The translations under genes were made by a program, and so were the position numbers. The notes below the pieces were generated by a model that worked only from the letters and a program-made list of their open reading frames with translations, was not told where the DNA came from and searched no databases. A stretch of 64,000 nt of DNA, from positions 26,710,025 through 26,774,024 of the forward strand of contig OU612070.1 of the NCBI GenBank assembly GCA_914767715.1, written 5' to 3'. Source of the DNA: Membranipora membranacea (taxonomy: Eukaryota > Bryozoa > Gymnolaemata > Cheilostomatida > Membraniporidae). Positions 13,101-23,724 of this stretch are shown in pieces. Within the stretch, counting starts at the first letter, position 1, and every line of letters starts with the position of its first letter.

Positions 13101-16100
13101 TGAGGTAGAGGCCATTGTCAGGGTATACATCTCACATTTAAGAAGTCGTTAGGGTTTACTTGTGTAGGTGATAACTCATCTTGTGTCTGCAAGATTTGTG
13201 TGATACAGAGAACACATCTAGACGATACAGCGTAGTAATTCTGCAGCTGAAAGTTGTTGAACTTTTTTCACTATCACAGGTTGGATGTGATAAAGATGGA
13301 CGAATCACCTGTCTAGATGTTTTCATGTATAGTAACGGAGGAAATACTAAAGACTTGTCTATACCTGTAAGTAACTCGTACCATAAATCAATAGAGGCCT
13401 ACAGACTCCGTAACATTTTTTTATCCATGTCTCAGGCTGTGATATTCACATGGACAACAAACCATAAAGGCCTAATCTGGCTTCACACTGTATGTGCGGC
13501 CGGTCATCACCAAGCTGTTTAGAATCACTATTATATAGTTAATCAATAAAATGTCTGACTTGTAATTATCTCCATCATAGAGAGTGGAGAGTAGAGCCTT
13601 GTGACGTCAGCAATAACTTTATAATAACCATGATGTCAGCTTATTTCCACATCTGGCCCCTGCTAGAAATTTCTTTCTGCTAACTTGCTAAAGATTACAT
13701 AAGATATTGCAAGCTGTCTTGACTAAAAAAAATGTAGCGATCAATTCTATGATGCTGTAGATTATGTTGTACATGCACCCCTTACGCTGTTGTTATTATC
13801 TTCAGGTGCTACAGAGAGGTCTCTACAGTATAGATAACGCCTATAAGATCCCTAACATGAGAATACAGGGACATGTATGTAAGACTAACATTCCATCTAA
13901 TACAGCGTTCAGAGGATTTGGAGGGCCTCAGGGTATGATGATTATGGAGCATATTATATCTGAGATATCAGCTAGATTAAACATCCCTGATCATCAGGTA
14001 TGCTAGACTTACCTCCAACCGCTTCTTTCATCAGCTTTGATCTAGTCTCATGATTTGTTTCCCTATCAATGTTTTTTGTCACGTTCGCGTTCGGTTCATG
14101 TGCAATGTCAGCACAGGGGTCACCATCTGTGAGCTTGTTTTTTTAAAGAAAATAGATAAATATGAGTAATTTGCATCATAAATCCAGCGTAAAATAGGCA
14201 ATATGGATGTGGTTAAATCTGCCTAAAGATTTCACGACAACTTTCAGCATGCAGAAAGATCAGTTTTCTTGGTGCGAACAATATTATTTTTTATGTTCAC
14301 TCATAATTGCAGATAAGAGAGATGCATTTATTGAAAGAAGGAAATGTGACACATTATGGACAACCTGTGGAGCATTGCCAGATTGAGAAATGCTGGAAAC
14401 AGGTGCTTGACAGTAGTAATTATCGTGACAGGCTGCAGCAGGTGGAGAAATATAACAGGTGAGGTCATACGTTGAAGATTTAAAAAAGTTCTAATATGAA
14501 TCTGAATTTATAACTTAGATTCCTTGTCACGTTCCCGTTACAAGTCTTGAGATGTTCATGTCATAACTATGTACCTAATTATTGATTAAATTTATTCTGC
14601 ATATGAATGTGACTGATTGTTCTTCCAATCTGTAGGGAGAATCGCTGGAGGAAAAGAGGTATATGTGCGTTGCCTACCAAGTTTGGTATTTCATTTACTG
14701 AATCTTTCATGAATCAGGCCGGCGCTCTGGTGCACATATACAATGATGGGAATGTTCTTGTATCACATGGAGGTACTGAAATGGGCCAAGGACTCTTTAC
14801 TAAAATGATACAGGTTCGGGCTTTCTACAACAAACAAAGAACAGCAGTTTCTATTTGTTGTCATGAAAATAATAATAACTTGGCACGTTGCAGCTGGTTT
14901 GCCAGTGATGGTCTTTTTACAATCTTGCCATCTTTGCTCTCTAATCGAGCAATCTACTAATGATTGGCACCACGTCCCGAGTGACAATAAACTGAGCTTA
15001 AAAAGATAAACATACAATTTTGTAGCATTGTGTTTCCATATTCTGAATTATTCACTTGATGTTGGTTGCAGGTAGCAAGTACTGCCCTAGGAATACCAGC
15101 AGATAAGATTTACACTATGGAGACATCTACTACCACAGTACCAAATACATCCCCCACAGCCGCCAGTACTGGATCAGATCTAAACGGTGGAGCTGTACTG
15201 GTGGGTTTGATATTTAGAATCTCAAAGTTTTAAATGTCTGCTCTTGACGGTTCTGTTATACTGCTCTTCATTTAAGAGTAGATGTATCATTTGAATAATT
15301 TCGAATGACCCATCCCTTTGTATCATTTTTCTTTTTGCCATTTATGTCACATCATGGAAAACATTAGTAATAATGAATTGTTGCTGACAACAAAAGTATA
15401 TATATATATATCCCTGTCCCATTCTACTTGCATCTGTTTATTATAGAACGCTTGTACTGAACTCAACAAGCGGCTTGAGGGTATAAAAAAGGCGAAGCCT
15501 GATGCATCATGGGAAGAGTGGATATCTACAGCTTATTTCACCAGGATATCTCTCTCTGCCACTGGTTATTATGCGTAAGTTATAGCAAAAGCATACTTGA
15601 TTCAATTCTAAAGATATAAATTTTGTGACCCTAGATTATGTTGTTTTCCTTAGTTGGTACATTTGTAGTTGCTCCCCCTTGTTACCATGAAGGGGAGCAT
15701 AAACTGTCAGATTGTTTAGAGCTAAATTATTAGGAGGAAGTTCTCCCGCCCCCTTTTCTGGATGATCTAAGAAGAAGGACAAAGTTCTTGACTATGGAAG
15801 CTAGCTGCGTACCCTCACAAGCTTTGTTCTCTGTCCCAAAAAAATGACAACAGCTTTCTAGGGAGGTCAACAACTGCTAACTGCCTTGTACTTATTACTT
15901 AACAGCACACCAGACCTGAACATGGACTGGAAGACAAGCAAAGGAAGACCGTTCAGTTATTTCTCTTACGGAGCAGCTGTGAGTGAGGTGGAGATTGATT
16001 GTCTCACTGGTGATCATCAGGTAAGTTTTTGTGATGTGGGAGGTTCTATAGATTATTTTAGTTACCCTACTGACCTAAATAATTCGCGGGCTCCTAATTC

Positions 16101-18617
16101 GCGGAGGGCACAACTCCAACCTTTTTCAATAGTCTTAATTATTCACAGATTTCAGTCCCGTTAAAATTGAGAGGATAACTCCTCTATAAAAGTTTGCATT
16201 CAGCTAGTTTCAAGTATTCGCGGTTTCTGTCATCGCTAACCGCGAATTATTAAACCACTTGAAAACATAGTTCAGTAGGGTATCAGTAGATAGATGGAAA
16301 TACAATGTTGAAGAATAACATTAAGCAACTCATGAAAGACTTACTGGCGCTGTGTATCATGCGGCGACAATCTGAATGAAGACTGAAGTGTAAAAACTCC
16401 ATAAAATTTACTGTTAACGTTTTTATTTCTCTTGTAAAACTCAGAAAACAGTAATAAATAGTGTTTCTCTGAAGTCTTCTATGGATTAAACATGTGAGGC
16501 TTTGCAAAGGCAAACTTTGCCTATTGGTCACAGTCATCCCTCATAACACCATGAATGATATTATTGACACTATTTTATTCTGTTATGTCCCTGACTTTAG
16601 GTACTACGCACAGATATAGTGATGGATGTTGGTAAAAGTCTGAATCCAGCTATAGATATCGGACAGATTGAGGGTGGATTTATTCAGGGATACGGACTCT
16701 TCTGTCTCGAACAGCTTAAGGTTTGTAGTTTGTTTTATTTTACATTTCTTGGTATAGTCAGCAAAGATTTACTCTCGATATGGCTACCAACGTACATACT
16801 ACCTCATAAGCGGCATTTCAACGTTACCAAAAGTGGTGGGCTGCGTTATGGAATGCTACTCCCAGCAACCAAAATTGATTTTTAACAAACTGCCGTCAGT
16901 ATCAGCCAAGATAGGAGCATATGAACAGTTGACTTACTGTTGTTTTCCTCTTATGTATTATTAGAACTTACTTCTGGCACACAAATCCCACTGAGTGGTG
17001 TCAATTCAAATTATGGAATTCAGCAGTATATGATGAGAACATCCTGTTTATACCATACATTGTCATATGCACTCAGAGGTGGCAAACACAAATGTTTTAT
17101 CTGTCAATTTTACATCAATAATTAATCTAGCCTCATCCAAAAATAAAGAGCTCACGACTACCGCTACCATGTGGTTATGGGGTTATTGAAAATATGAAAC
17201 ACTAAAATCAGCTGGTTATAGAAAATAAACAAGGTGGGAAATAAAAATTATTTGTTATTTAAGAATTATAAGTCATTTGTTCTGTCACCGCATGTAAAAC
17301 ATTCAAAAAGATTGTAGATTGACAATAAAAGTGTATAAGGTGCAATTTTATTTTGCAGATAATGTCGGGAAAAGGGCACCTGTTGACACGAGGTCCAGGA
17401 GCGTATAAAATACCAGGGTTTGGTAATATACCTCAGGAATTTAATGTTACTCTACTTAAAGATGTACCTAATGTCAAAGCTGTCTACTCTTCTAAGGTAA
17501 GTCAGTCTTAGTCAGGAATGTGCATAATAGTTATGATCAGATGACCTCTGAACCTTGCCTTGACCTCTGAGGTCAACTGTAACTCCGGTGACTTGAAATG
17601 TATTAGCTTTGTATGTTATCAAATCAAATCTGCAACATATATTCTTATCTCAATTTTAAAAGTTGTGTCAGATTTTCATGGTTAAAAAATTCAATGCTCT
17701 ACTTGGCATGAATTATTGATGGTGGAAAGTGTGCCTTCCATAAGGGTAGGCAACTCTCATTCTGTGCATTTAGCTGTCACAGTCTCCCAGACGTGCTTGT
17801 TTTTGTCTAATCAAATATTCAGCTTAACATATTCTAGTATTCTACTATGTATATTTACCTATAAATTATTTATTAACTCTCATATTTGTAAAAAAGCTAT
17901 GGGAACATCATTATAATCATATCTATTCTTATAGGCGATTGGAGAGCCGCCATTGTTCCTGTCAGCCTCTGTATTCTTAGCTATAAAGTCAGCCATTAGA
18001 TCAGCTAGAGAGGATTGTGGGAAGAGTAGAGAGTTTAGATTAGATTCTCCGTGTACTCCTGAGAGAATTAGAATGTCCTGTCCTGATCATCTTACTGCAC
18101 AGGTAAGCTGAACTGCTTCCGTTGTTTCAGATTTCATGAATCGACTATTGATTCTTTTCATCATTGACTGTCTTTCTATTTTCATGACTAAGTATTTGGG
18201 TTCCTATGCCTATCAGTGTCAGATAGTAGACAACACCTTTTTTGACTGCCGACAGTGGCATTTTTGAACTCCGTGCCTCGAAAAGCATATCAGAGGCTAC
18301 TACACACAAGGAGCCTCATTTCATTACTATTTTTTAACTGTCAAATGATGAAAAATATACCAAACCGAACCCCTCCGCAATGTCCATTTCTCTCGCACTT
18401 CTTACTCAGTATGGGAAAGAGATCTAATATCACTGTGTGAGGCTGGGAAGGGCTTCCACTTTCCTCTATAGACCTAAACACTTTTTATGTCATAACTTGT
18501 TAAATTAAATATAAATAACATATAATTTATAATGTATTCTGTTGGTTTTTCTTTACACAGTTCACAAGTACTGACAGTACACAGATTTCTGAGAAGTCAT
18601 TCTTTGTTGAGCCGTAG
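413..18617 (+). CDS. XDH: Xanthine dehydrogenase, 30 exons, 5' end outside window
   Basis: XDH oxidises hypoxanthine to xanthine and xanthine to urate using NAD+; it is a cytosolic homodimer with two 2Fe-2S clusters, FAD and molybdopterin. Thirty exons with GT..AG junctions join without a phase break into 1,308 codons plus TAG at 18615-18617. The family is about 1,330 residues, so only some 12-20 N-terminal residues and the start codon are missing, and they must lie before 413. Domain order is the normal one: two 2Fe-2S domains, FAD domain, two-part molybdenum domain. The substrate-site Glu in GGKETR and Arg in AFRGFGG, and the catalytic Glu in GEPPLF, are all present; the first two separate XDH from aldehyde oxidase. 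The C-terminus ends in VEP. No lesion was seen, so it is probably functional. Exon coordinates are given in the four block entries. Confidence 0.96.
1317..1378. mobile_element. Short hairpin element, diverged copy
   Basis: A left arm (tagcctttctgacaagct, from about 1319) pairs imperfectly with a right arm ending in aagcttgtcaagacaggcta near 1375. The right arm matches the arm of the perfect hairpin at 19404-19467 almost base for base. It lies in an XDH intron directly before the SINE at 1379. Confidence 0.6.
1379..1545 (+). mobile_element. tRNA-derived SINE (degraded)
   Basis: The sequence starts like a tRNA: ggggtagctcagtcggttag has a good RNA polymerase III A box (tagctcagtcgg, 1385-1396). 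About 40 bases on, ggggttcctatttc is a degenerate B box at the expected spacing. The anticodon arm does not fold cleanly and the 3' acceptor half is absent; a non-tRNA tail of about 90 bases follows. I therefore call it a SINE head and not a tRNA gene. It sits in an XDH intron in the sense direction. Confidence 0.55.
1747..1867. repeat. Fold-back element, 41-nt arms
   Basis: Bases 1747-1787 and 1827-1867 are near-perfect reverse complements (three mismatches in 41), separated by 39 bases. Similarity continues a few bases outside with a one-base slip. It would form a long hairpin in the XDH pre-mRNA. No transposase or clear target duplication was seen. Confidence 0.8.
4487..4612. repeat. 14-bp minisatellite, nine copies
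   Basis: Nine head-to-tail copies of gataagggaggctt span 126 bases exactly; the third copy has one C-to-T change. The array lies in the XDH intron 4169-4724, about 110 bases before the next acceptor. The purine-rich strand is the transcribed-sense strand. Confidence 0.95.
4725..8592 (+). CDS. XDH: XDH exons 6-12 as seen: FAD-binding domain
   Basis: Exons are 4725-4863, 5489-5733, 6408-6501, 6879-6991, 7183-7284, 7960-8042 and 8424-8592. The FAD loop LVCGNTEVG ends the first of these. [17 protein letters not shown] (6408-) and [11 protein letters not shown] (6879-) follow the family closely, as does the [16 protein letters not shown] block in 7183-7284. [10 protein letters not shown] starts the next exon, and [17 protein letters not shown] closes the domain. 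The intron between 7284 and 7960 carries a large fold-back element, yet its splice sites are intact. Confidence 0.95.
7388..7750. mobile_element. Long fold-back element in XDH intron
   Basis: Two arms of about 140-150 bases are inverted copies: 7388-7530 pairs with 7604-7750 at roughly 80-85% identity. The strongest core is attgtcacctaatg..gcaaat near 7468 against its complement near 7650. The centre (about 7545-7580) is unpaired. There is no coding capacity, so it looks like a non-autonomous fold-back or MITE insertion. The flanking XDH splice sites are intact. Confidence 0.8.
8837..12194 (+). CDS. XDH: XDH exons 13-17 as seen: first part of molybdenum domain
   Basis: Exons are 8837-9029, 10462-10637, 11008-11127, 11464-11610 and 12056-12194. 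The first holds the linker from the FAD domain and [10 protein letters not shown], the start of the aldehyde/xanthine dehydrogenase a/b hammerhead domain. The second has [10 protein letters not shown] and SASDVPGSN; the third [11 protein letters not shown] and YKELPAI; the fourth [16 protein letters not shown], which contains the Gln that contacts the molybdenum cofactor. The fifth ends in VRVKRMG, with the next glycines supplied across the intron. The 9030-10461 intron (1.4 kb) holds a long inverted-repeat element. Confidence 0.95.
10032..10379. mobile_element. Long fold-back element, family member 1
   Basis: Arms of about 150 bases are inverted copies, beginning with tgcatgttatagtcaggc on the left (10034-) and its complement on the right (ending 10379). 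The arms share attattgatggtggaaagagtgcc. The loop is near 10195-10220. It lies in the XDH intron 9030-10461, only about 80 bases before the acceptor. A single-arm relative lies at 17660-17805. Confidence 0.85.
12554..18617 (+). CDS. XDH: XDH exons 18-30 as seen: catalytic molybdenum domain and C-terminus
   Basis: Exons are 12554-12623, 12801-12888, 13280-13366, 13806-13997, 14313-14458, 14636-14813, 15072-15200, 15447-15574, 15906-16020, 16601-16720, 17359-17496, 17935-18102 and 18561-18617. They carry [42 protein letters not shown] (with the Phe that stacks on substrate), [66 protein letters not shown] and [12 protein letters not shown]. Order and spacing match the family through to the stop. 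I saw no clear AATAAA within about 400 bases after the stop. Confidence 0.95.
16063..16282. mobile_element. MITE-like element with taccctactga ends
   Basis: The left end taccctactgacct and the right end (complement taccctactgaact) are inverted. A second inverted match, aataattcgcgg, lies inside each end. The 220-base element is non-coding and lies in the XDH intron 16021-16600. I could not settle a target-site duplication. Confidence 0.65.
17660..17805 (+). mobile_element. Single-arm copy of the 10032-10379 fold-back family
   Basis: Starting at gtgtcagattttcatgg this stretch matches the left arm and loop start of the element at 10032-10379, including attattgatggtggaaag and the later tctcattc..tgtgcat block. 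The second arm is absent. It lies in the XDH intron 17497-17934. Confidence 0.75.
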
Positions 18618-19403
18618 AATCGTAGAGTCTCAAAGAATTACACCTAGCTACATTCAGCTGCGTTTCAACGTTTATTGATTTCTACCAGTAGTAATATTAT
18701 TTTTTAGCCAATTGTGACAGTTATGTTTATCCCATAAAAAAAGATTTTTTTCGAATGTTTAGTCAGTCTAAAATTTGTTATGAAACTTTTTGGGCTGTTC
18801 ATTGTAACTAATCAATTCATTTGCAGCAAATATATATCACCAAATATTTCTTGGTCAAATATTATGCATCAAACATTTATGCAGCATTTTAACCATTCTA
18901 ATAGTCTTGCAATCATTTTTGCATATTTTGTATCATATATTGCAAATATTTTTATATAAAAATATAAACACATAACATCATGGTGATTCATTGTGTAAAC
19001 AGTCAAAGTTTGTGATAAACCTTGAAATGAGTCGAATTTTGATTATTCATATCTTTCTTGTTGTAACACTGTCCATATTAACACAAAAACTAAATGTTCC
19101 ATAAGCGCTGAGCGCCACAGCTCAGATTTGGTTCGCTGTCCATTTATTGTCCTCAAAATCCTATTCTTTTTGCGAAAAGAGTTAAATCTGACATCTAACT
19201 TCTTGTAAATGACGGCCTGAATTAATACAATCTATTTGACTATACACAAAATACCTGTGCTTCCGAGTCCAGTCTTATATCACAATTAATTTTGTATGAT
19301 TGAAGTTGAGGCGATGGCTTCAGCATGCCATGCAGGAAACAAAAACAAATTTAAGACTCATTTATTATGCCCTTGTTTGTAAGCGGCGAAGCATGCTGAA
19401 GGT

Positions 19404-19467
19404 CTAGCCTGTCTTGACAAGCTTTGTTCGAACCGAACACCGAACAAAGCTTGTCAAGACAGGCTAG
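19404..19467. mobile_element. Perfect 27-bp-arm hairpin with 8-bp target duplication
   Basis: Bases 19404-19430 and 19441-19467 are exact reverse complements (27 of 27) around a 10-base spacer. The unit is flanked directly by ctgaaggt on both sides (19396-19403 and 19468-19475). This is what a transposed element with an 8-bp target-site duplication looks like, a size used by hAT-type transposases. At 64 bases it is extremely small. Diverged relatives lie at about 1317-1378 and 62085-62140. Confidence 0.85.
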
Positions 19468-20174
19468 CTGAAGGTCATGATGTAGTATGTTTCACACAGT
19501 TCACTGGTTTTATTAGAAACATATATATAAATATATATAGAGAGAGAGTGAGATCATGTTATGGCAGATATTGATGGGAATTATGGGATTATAACACTGC
19601 TGGAATACCCATTCACTTTGATACAAAAGGTTATTGTGTGACATATAGTCCCACGGCGCTTCAACATAAAACATAAAACAAGCCGGCTATTTCTAACTCT
19701 AAAGCCATCATAGATATTGATTGTTTTGCTCTAGTTATTTATTGGTTTCCTCTTTACATTTATGGTTAACACCGTAACAGGACTGATAGCCAAATCATTT
19801 TTTGAGGTGCAGATAATTCCAGGTATAGGCATAGAATATCACCAATCACTGAAGTGTCATTGGTTGAATACTTTGCTCAGGTCAGGCTTAGTAGTCGATG
19901 TTAAAAATCATCATGTTATAAAAATGGGCAACTCCAATACGACAGGTCATTGTGTGAAGTAACAATTTCTCCATGATGGGTGCTTAGATTCGTTGGGTCG
20001 CTGAAATAAGCAGGTAGGGTTCTGAAGATTATGTACGTTTCCCATGGTAGGTGCGTTTGTGAAAGTCTCTGTATTGTCCTTTTACTACTGAACTATTTTG
20101 AAATTTATTGTTATTTATTACGCTCATCACATATACATAATGTACAATTTGGGACAAGAAAAGTACAGTTTAAA

Positions 20175-20570
20175 GCGGTCCACAGACCAGCTAGAAAACT
20201 AGAGCTAGTAAAAATAAAATAGAGCTTGAAATTCTAGCTTTGCTCATTATCTCCTCATTTTTCACAAAGCGTGTTTACAAGCTGCGATATAATCATAAGG
20301 TTAGCTATCAGCCAATGATATTCCATAAAAAAAGCCTTTTAATGATTCCCGTCATAAACGTGCCACTGGATACTGCTAATTAACCAATGAGACTATTCTC
20401 TCGCTGGCAAACATTGCCCTAGTATAATCTGCTGCAAGAAGCGTTGTAGCGTGTAGTTATAAGCCGCTTACTATAAAAGGGGCGGAACTTAGACCAGTAA
20501 ATAAACAGTTTTCCCTCGCGAAGCTGTAAACACTCGCACATGTGCAGTCCCTCTTAATCTTCTTCTTCAC
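20175..20570. mobile_element. Copy-specific insertion in receptor 3' flank
   Basis: The flanks of the first and fourth receptor genes align on both sides of this stretch, but the copy at 29.15 kb lacks it, so about 395 bases were inserted here or lost there. The segment contains gccaatga and accaatga motifs followed by ctataaaaggggcgg (20472-), an arrangement resembling a core promoter on the plus strand. No gene follows it. The left edge has a small hairpin (ggtccacagacc). Confidence 0.5.
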
Positions 20571-20934
20571 AGTTTACAAACCTATACAAAAACTTAAATA
20601 CAACCGATAAGAATGCAGCAAAATTATATTTTGGTAATACCAAGAACAATAATAGCTTATTCTTTTAAAAACAATAAACACAAAAGATGATTTTCCCTTG
20701 AGTTTGATCACACACACAGCGCTAATTTAGATAGATAATTATGTAAAAACCACATCGAGCCAATTCAGACAATGATACATTGATGGAAATCAAACCACGC
20801 CAGTGAATCCCTGTCCTGCTGAGAAGGGAGATAGTTGCATGAGCCTGTATTTGCGCAACAGGTTGAAACCATAATAAACATAATTAATGAGATGCATTTA
20901 TCGGAAAGATAAAACTAGATCAGCTTTCACAATT

Positions 20935-22338
20935 TTATTCGCTAGACCCAGATGACGCAGGGATCAGGATTGCCAGAGTAAATAAAACACTCAGAGCTGT
21001 AAATGCTATCAGTAACAGCCTGTCCAGTACCTGGGCCACCTTCTTCCATTCTCTCTGTATTGTCTCCTGGAGCTGTTCTTGTCTCTTTGTTTCTTCATAC
21101 TGCCTGATGAATCTTTCAATAACTGCTAAGCATGGCTGCTCGTTTGGAGGTACATCTTGCTTAATTGTTACAACATCATTTCCATTTTGACCGACTTTGC
21201 ATTCTCTCACTAACTGCTGTCCGCTAGCCAATCCTTCTGATGAAATTTCATCCGAACCAACCTTATTAGTCTTTGTACTGATTCCTCCATACAAACGAAT
21301 ACATAATAGGCGGGAAACTTTACCAAAGCAGATTTTGCGTAGCCATGTTGGTACTGGCCTTACCTGGTCTGATGCCATGTGATGGAGTCCAAGAGTTAGG
21401 ACAGATAAGCTTGTTGAGACAGTTACAATTGTCACAGCGCCTAAGTAGTAGATAACTAGAAATGGTGCATTTGTGGTTGGCGGCATTTGTTCGTTCACAA
21501 TCAGTAAGAACACAGACAGCGACAGTAACACAGTCACTCCCAAACCAACCTTTTCTCCTGACTCTGGTGGGATACAGAAACTGAGTGTAGCGACCAGAGC
21601 GATAAGGATGCTTGGAAGCAACATGTTGAGAAGGAAAAATAGGTGATTCCGCTCTAGTATGATATGTTGGTGAATTTTGATTACTGGAAAAGGAAAAGAT
21701 ATGGTATCGTATTCTACAATAATATCAATACCTTTCAAAGTAAACTCGCTGCTTTCAAAATAGATCTCTTCTATATGCGGTGTTAAAATGCTGATGTTAA
21801 GCTCCAATGCATTGTATTCAAAAGATCCAAATGTGAGCGTGCAGTTTTGCGTATCAAAAGGGAATCGTCTCAAATTCATTGGGCACGAGGTTCTGTAATT
21901 CACCATACTGCTCATTTGAACCAGTCCGCTGCTCAATACAACTAAACGTACTGTGTGTGAACTTCTTAGTGATGTCTCCATGTCTACTTCATTCAGCAGT
22001 TTGAGTTCGGGATACCATATGGCGTCATCTTTGAGATGAATGGCTGTGATCCCCTCGTAGTTTGCAGGGTCCCAGCTAAGGTCCATATCATACCACTGCT
22101 TATAGATCGAGTATATCCCATCAAAGACTTGGTCCTTCTCATCAACATCGATAATTTGGTACAACAAGGCTTCAAATATCATGCTAAAGGTCTCATTGTT
22201 AACACCGTCAGGTTTTATTCTTTTCTCATAGCCTTGGAGGAGATCCGCTATCAATTTAGTCTCATGGTCCTTCTTACTCCCTTCGCAGCTTGCCAATATT
22301 GCAGCAAATGGTAAAAGGAGATCCAAAAAAACCCTCAT
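20935..22338 (-). CDS. Nicotinic-type Cys-loop receptor subunit, intronless, intact
   Basis: A 467-residue single-exon gene for a pentameric ligand-gated channel subunit of the plasma membrane. Residues 1-20 form a signal peptide (MRVFLDLLLPFAAILASCEG). The extracellular domain has WDPANYEG, IWYPEL and a canonical Cys-loop of 13 residues between two Cys (about 151-165). Four membrane segments follow: M1 with LNMLLPSILIALVA, M2 with SGEKVGLGVTVLLSLSVFLL, M3 about 291-312, and M4 near the C-terminus. GEK before M2 and Leu at 9' indicate a cation channel; Gly at 2' is unusual. There is no vicinal Cys pair in loop C, so it is non-alpha-like. The ligand is unknown; acetylcholine is likely only by family. 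Length and frame are intact. The stop codon lies within gaataaaa. Confidence 0.93.
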   Translation of the reverse strand: MRVFLDLLLPFAAILASCEGSKKDHETKLIADLLQGYEKRIKPDGVNNETFSMIFEALLYQIIDVDEKDQVFDGIYSIYKQWYDMDLSWDPANYEGITAIHLKDDAIWYPELKLLNEVDMETSLRSSHTVRLVVLSSGLVQMSSMVNYRTSCPMNLRRFPFDTQNCTLTFGSFEYNALELNISILTPHIEEIYFESSEFTLKGIDIIVEYDTISFPFPVIKIHQHIILERNHLFFLLNMLLPSILIALVATLSFCIPPESGEKVGLGVTVLLSLSVFLLIVNEQMPPTTNAPFLVIYYLGAVTIVTVSTSLSVLTLGLHHMASDQVRPVPTWLRKICFGKVSRLLCIRLYGGISTKTNKVGSDEISSEGLASGQQLVRECKVGQNGNDVVTIKQDVPPNEQPCLAVIERFIRQYEETKRQEQLQETIQREWKKVAQVLDRLLLIAFTALSVLFTLAILIPASSGSSE

Positions 22339-23724
22339 GATCTTTCTAGCCTTCTTGCTGAGGTAAACGTCCCAGCAATAATGAGAATTACAAGAAATGC
22401 TTGTTCACATTTAATTCTAAACTCAGGCACCTGAAATGCATTCAGGCCTCCCTGCTAATCTCCTCATTCTTAAAGGTTTTAAAAGTGATAATTTGCACGT
22501 ATCGATTGACAGGCCTGGCAAAATATCAGACTGAACGCGTGTATGCCTACTCCTTAAATTAGGTACCAGATTTTTGTTTCTTTAATCTAAATTTATCAAA
22601 ATGATCATGTAACATGATGAATTATTCATGCCAGCACACAATATAGCGATACGTAATTTATTTACACTGCTGTCTACCAGACTAATTATGTAGGCAATAT
22701 TTACACTGCTTGAGACCGTAAAGACAAGGATTGCAATAATCTTCCTTTCTTCTCTAAAAGGTGGGAGCTTCTCCTAATAAGAATATTGATTGCAGCATTA
22801 GCCACTGCAAATTGTTAAACATCCTGAAAAATAACAGACAAACAAAAATACAAGTGCTCTCACGTGCTAGATAAAAAGCAACTGAAGGTTTGCTGCATAT
22901 AATGAAAATCTCAACATTTTGAGATAAAAATTCTTCACCATGTTATCAAGTTGAATGTAGCAAAGTTTAAACTCCAATGAGAACTTGTTTTCTCCTATGT
23001 TGGCCAATTTACTGACCAACACGTTTTAGGCTAGTGTGGTGGTCTGGGGAGAATAAGTGAAGGAAACTTTATATTTGAGCAATGTCTGACATATTTCCGG
23101 TTTAGACATCGGGTAAGCACAATTACATTCAACACCGTTGCCAAGACATTGCACTGCCAAATAAAAAACCAATGGTCAATCCGGGGGAATGTTAATTCTG
23201 ACCTATATGGGTGTTTCATCAAATGGAACAATGTTATCAAGCTTGGCCATAAGAACCCAAAGCGTGTGATATTATTTAGGCGATTATTAAGGATGTGCAA
23301 AAGTTCTAAGTTTCCCTCAATAAGCAAGCAAACACCCTATTTTCTTGCTATTGCATCAAAGTGTATTTTGCTTATTTCCTTGAGAGACAAATTTGAAATT
23401 CAACTTGTACGTACAAGCATTCTCATTATTTACTGACTCAATGTAATCACCATATGAAGATATCATTTCCCTCTTTCAGCAAAGGTTGCTAAAACCTTGC
23501 AGAAACGAGCAACATAAGAAAATACTTTTATTTTTATTGTATTTATTATCAGCAAATTATATAACATTGCCCTTGAAGTTCTAATTAAACCTAAAATGAA
23601 TAGATACAGAAAATGATGGAAACTCAGACAACATTAACAATATAGATAACACAAAGCTAGCGACATATCAGTAGGATTTCATGCCCTTCCTGGGTAACTT
23701 CGGACAAGTAACGCTGGCACGGAG
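22339..23724. other. Intergenic: 5' flank of first receptor gene, nothing further recognised
   Basis: The 200 bases next to the start resemble the 5' flank of the gene at 29548-30933 (shared attcaggcct block near 22440 and 31035). The rest is AT-rich with no exon, RNA gene or strong repeat that I could identify. Confidence 0.6.

Larger units (their letters stand above)
18618..20934. other. Intergenic: XDH 3' end to first receptor gene
   Basis: This gap separates the convergent XDH and receptor genes. It holds the XDH 3' region, a perfect hairpin element (19404-19467), a short (ta)n/(ga)n run near 19523-19552, and from about 19670 onward the 3' flank of the receptor gene. That flank is duplicated at 28690-29540. 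No coding exon was recognised. Confidence 0.7.
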
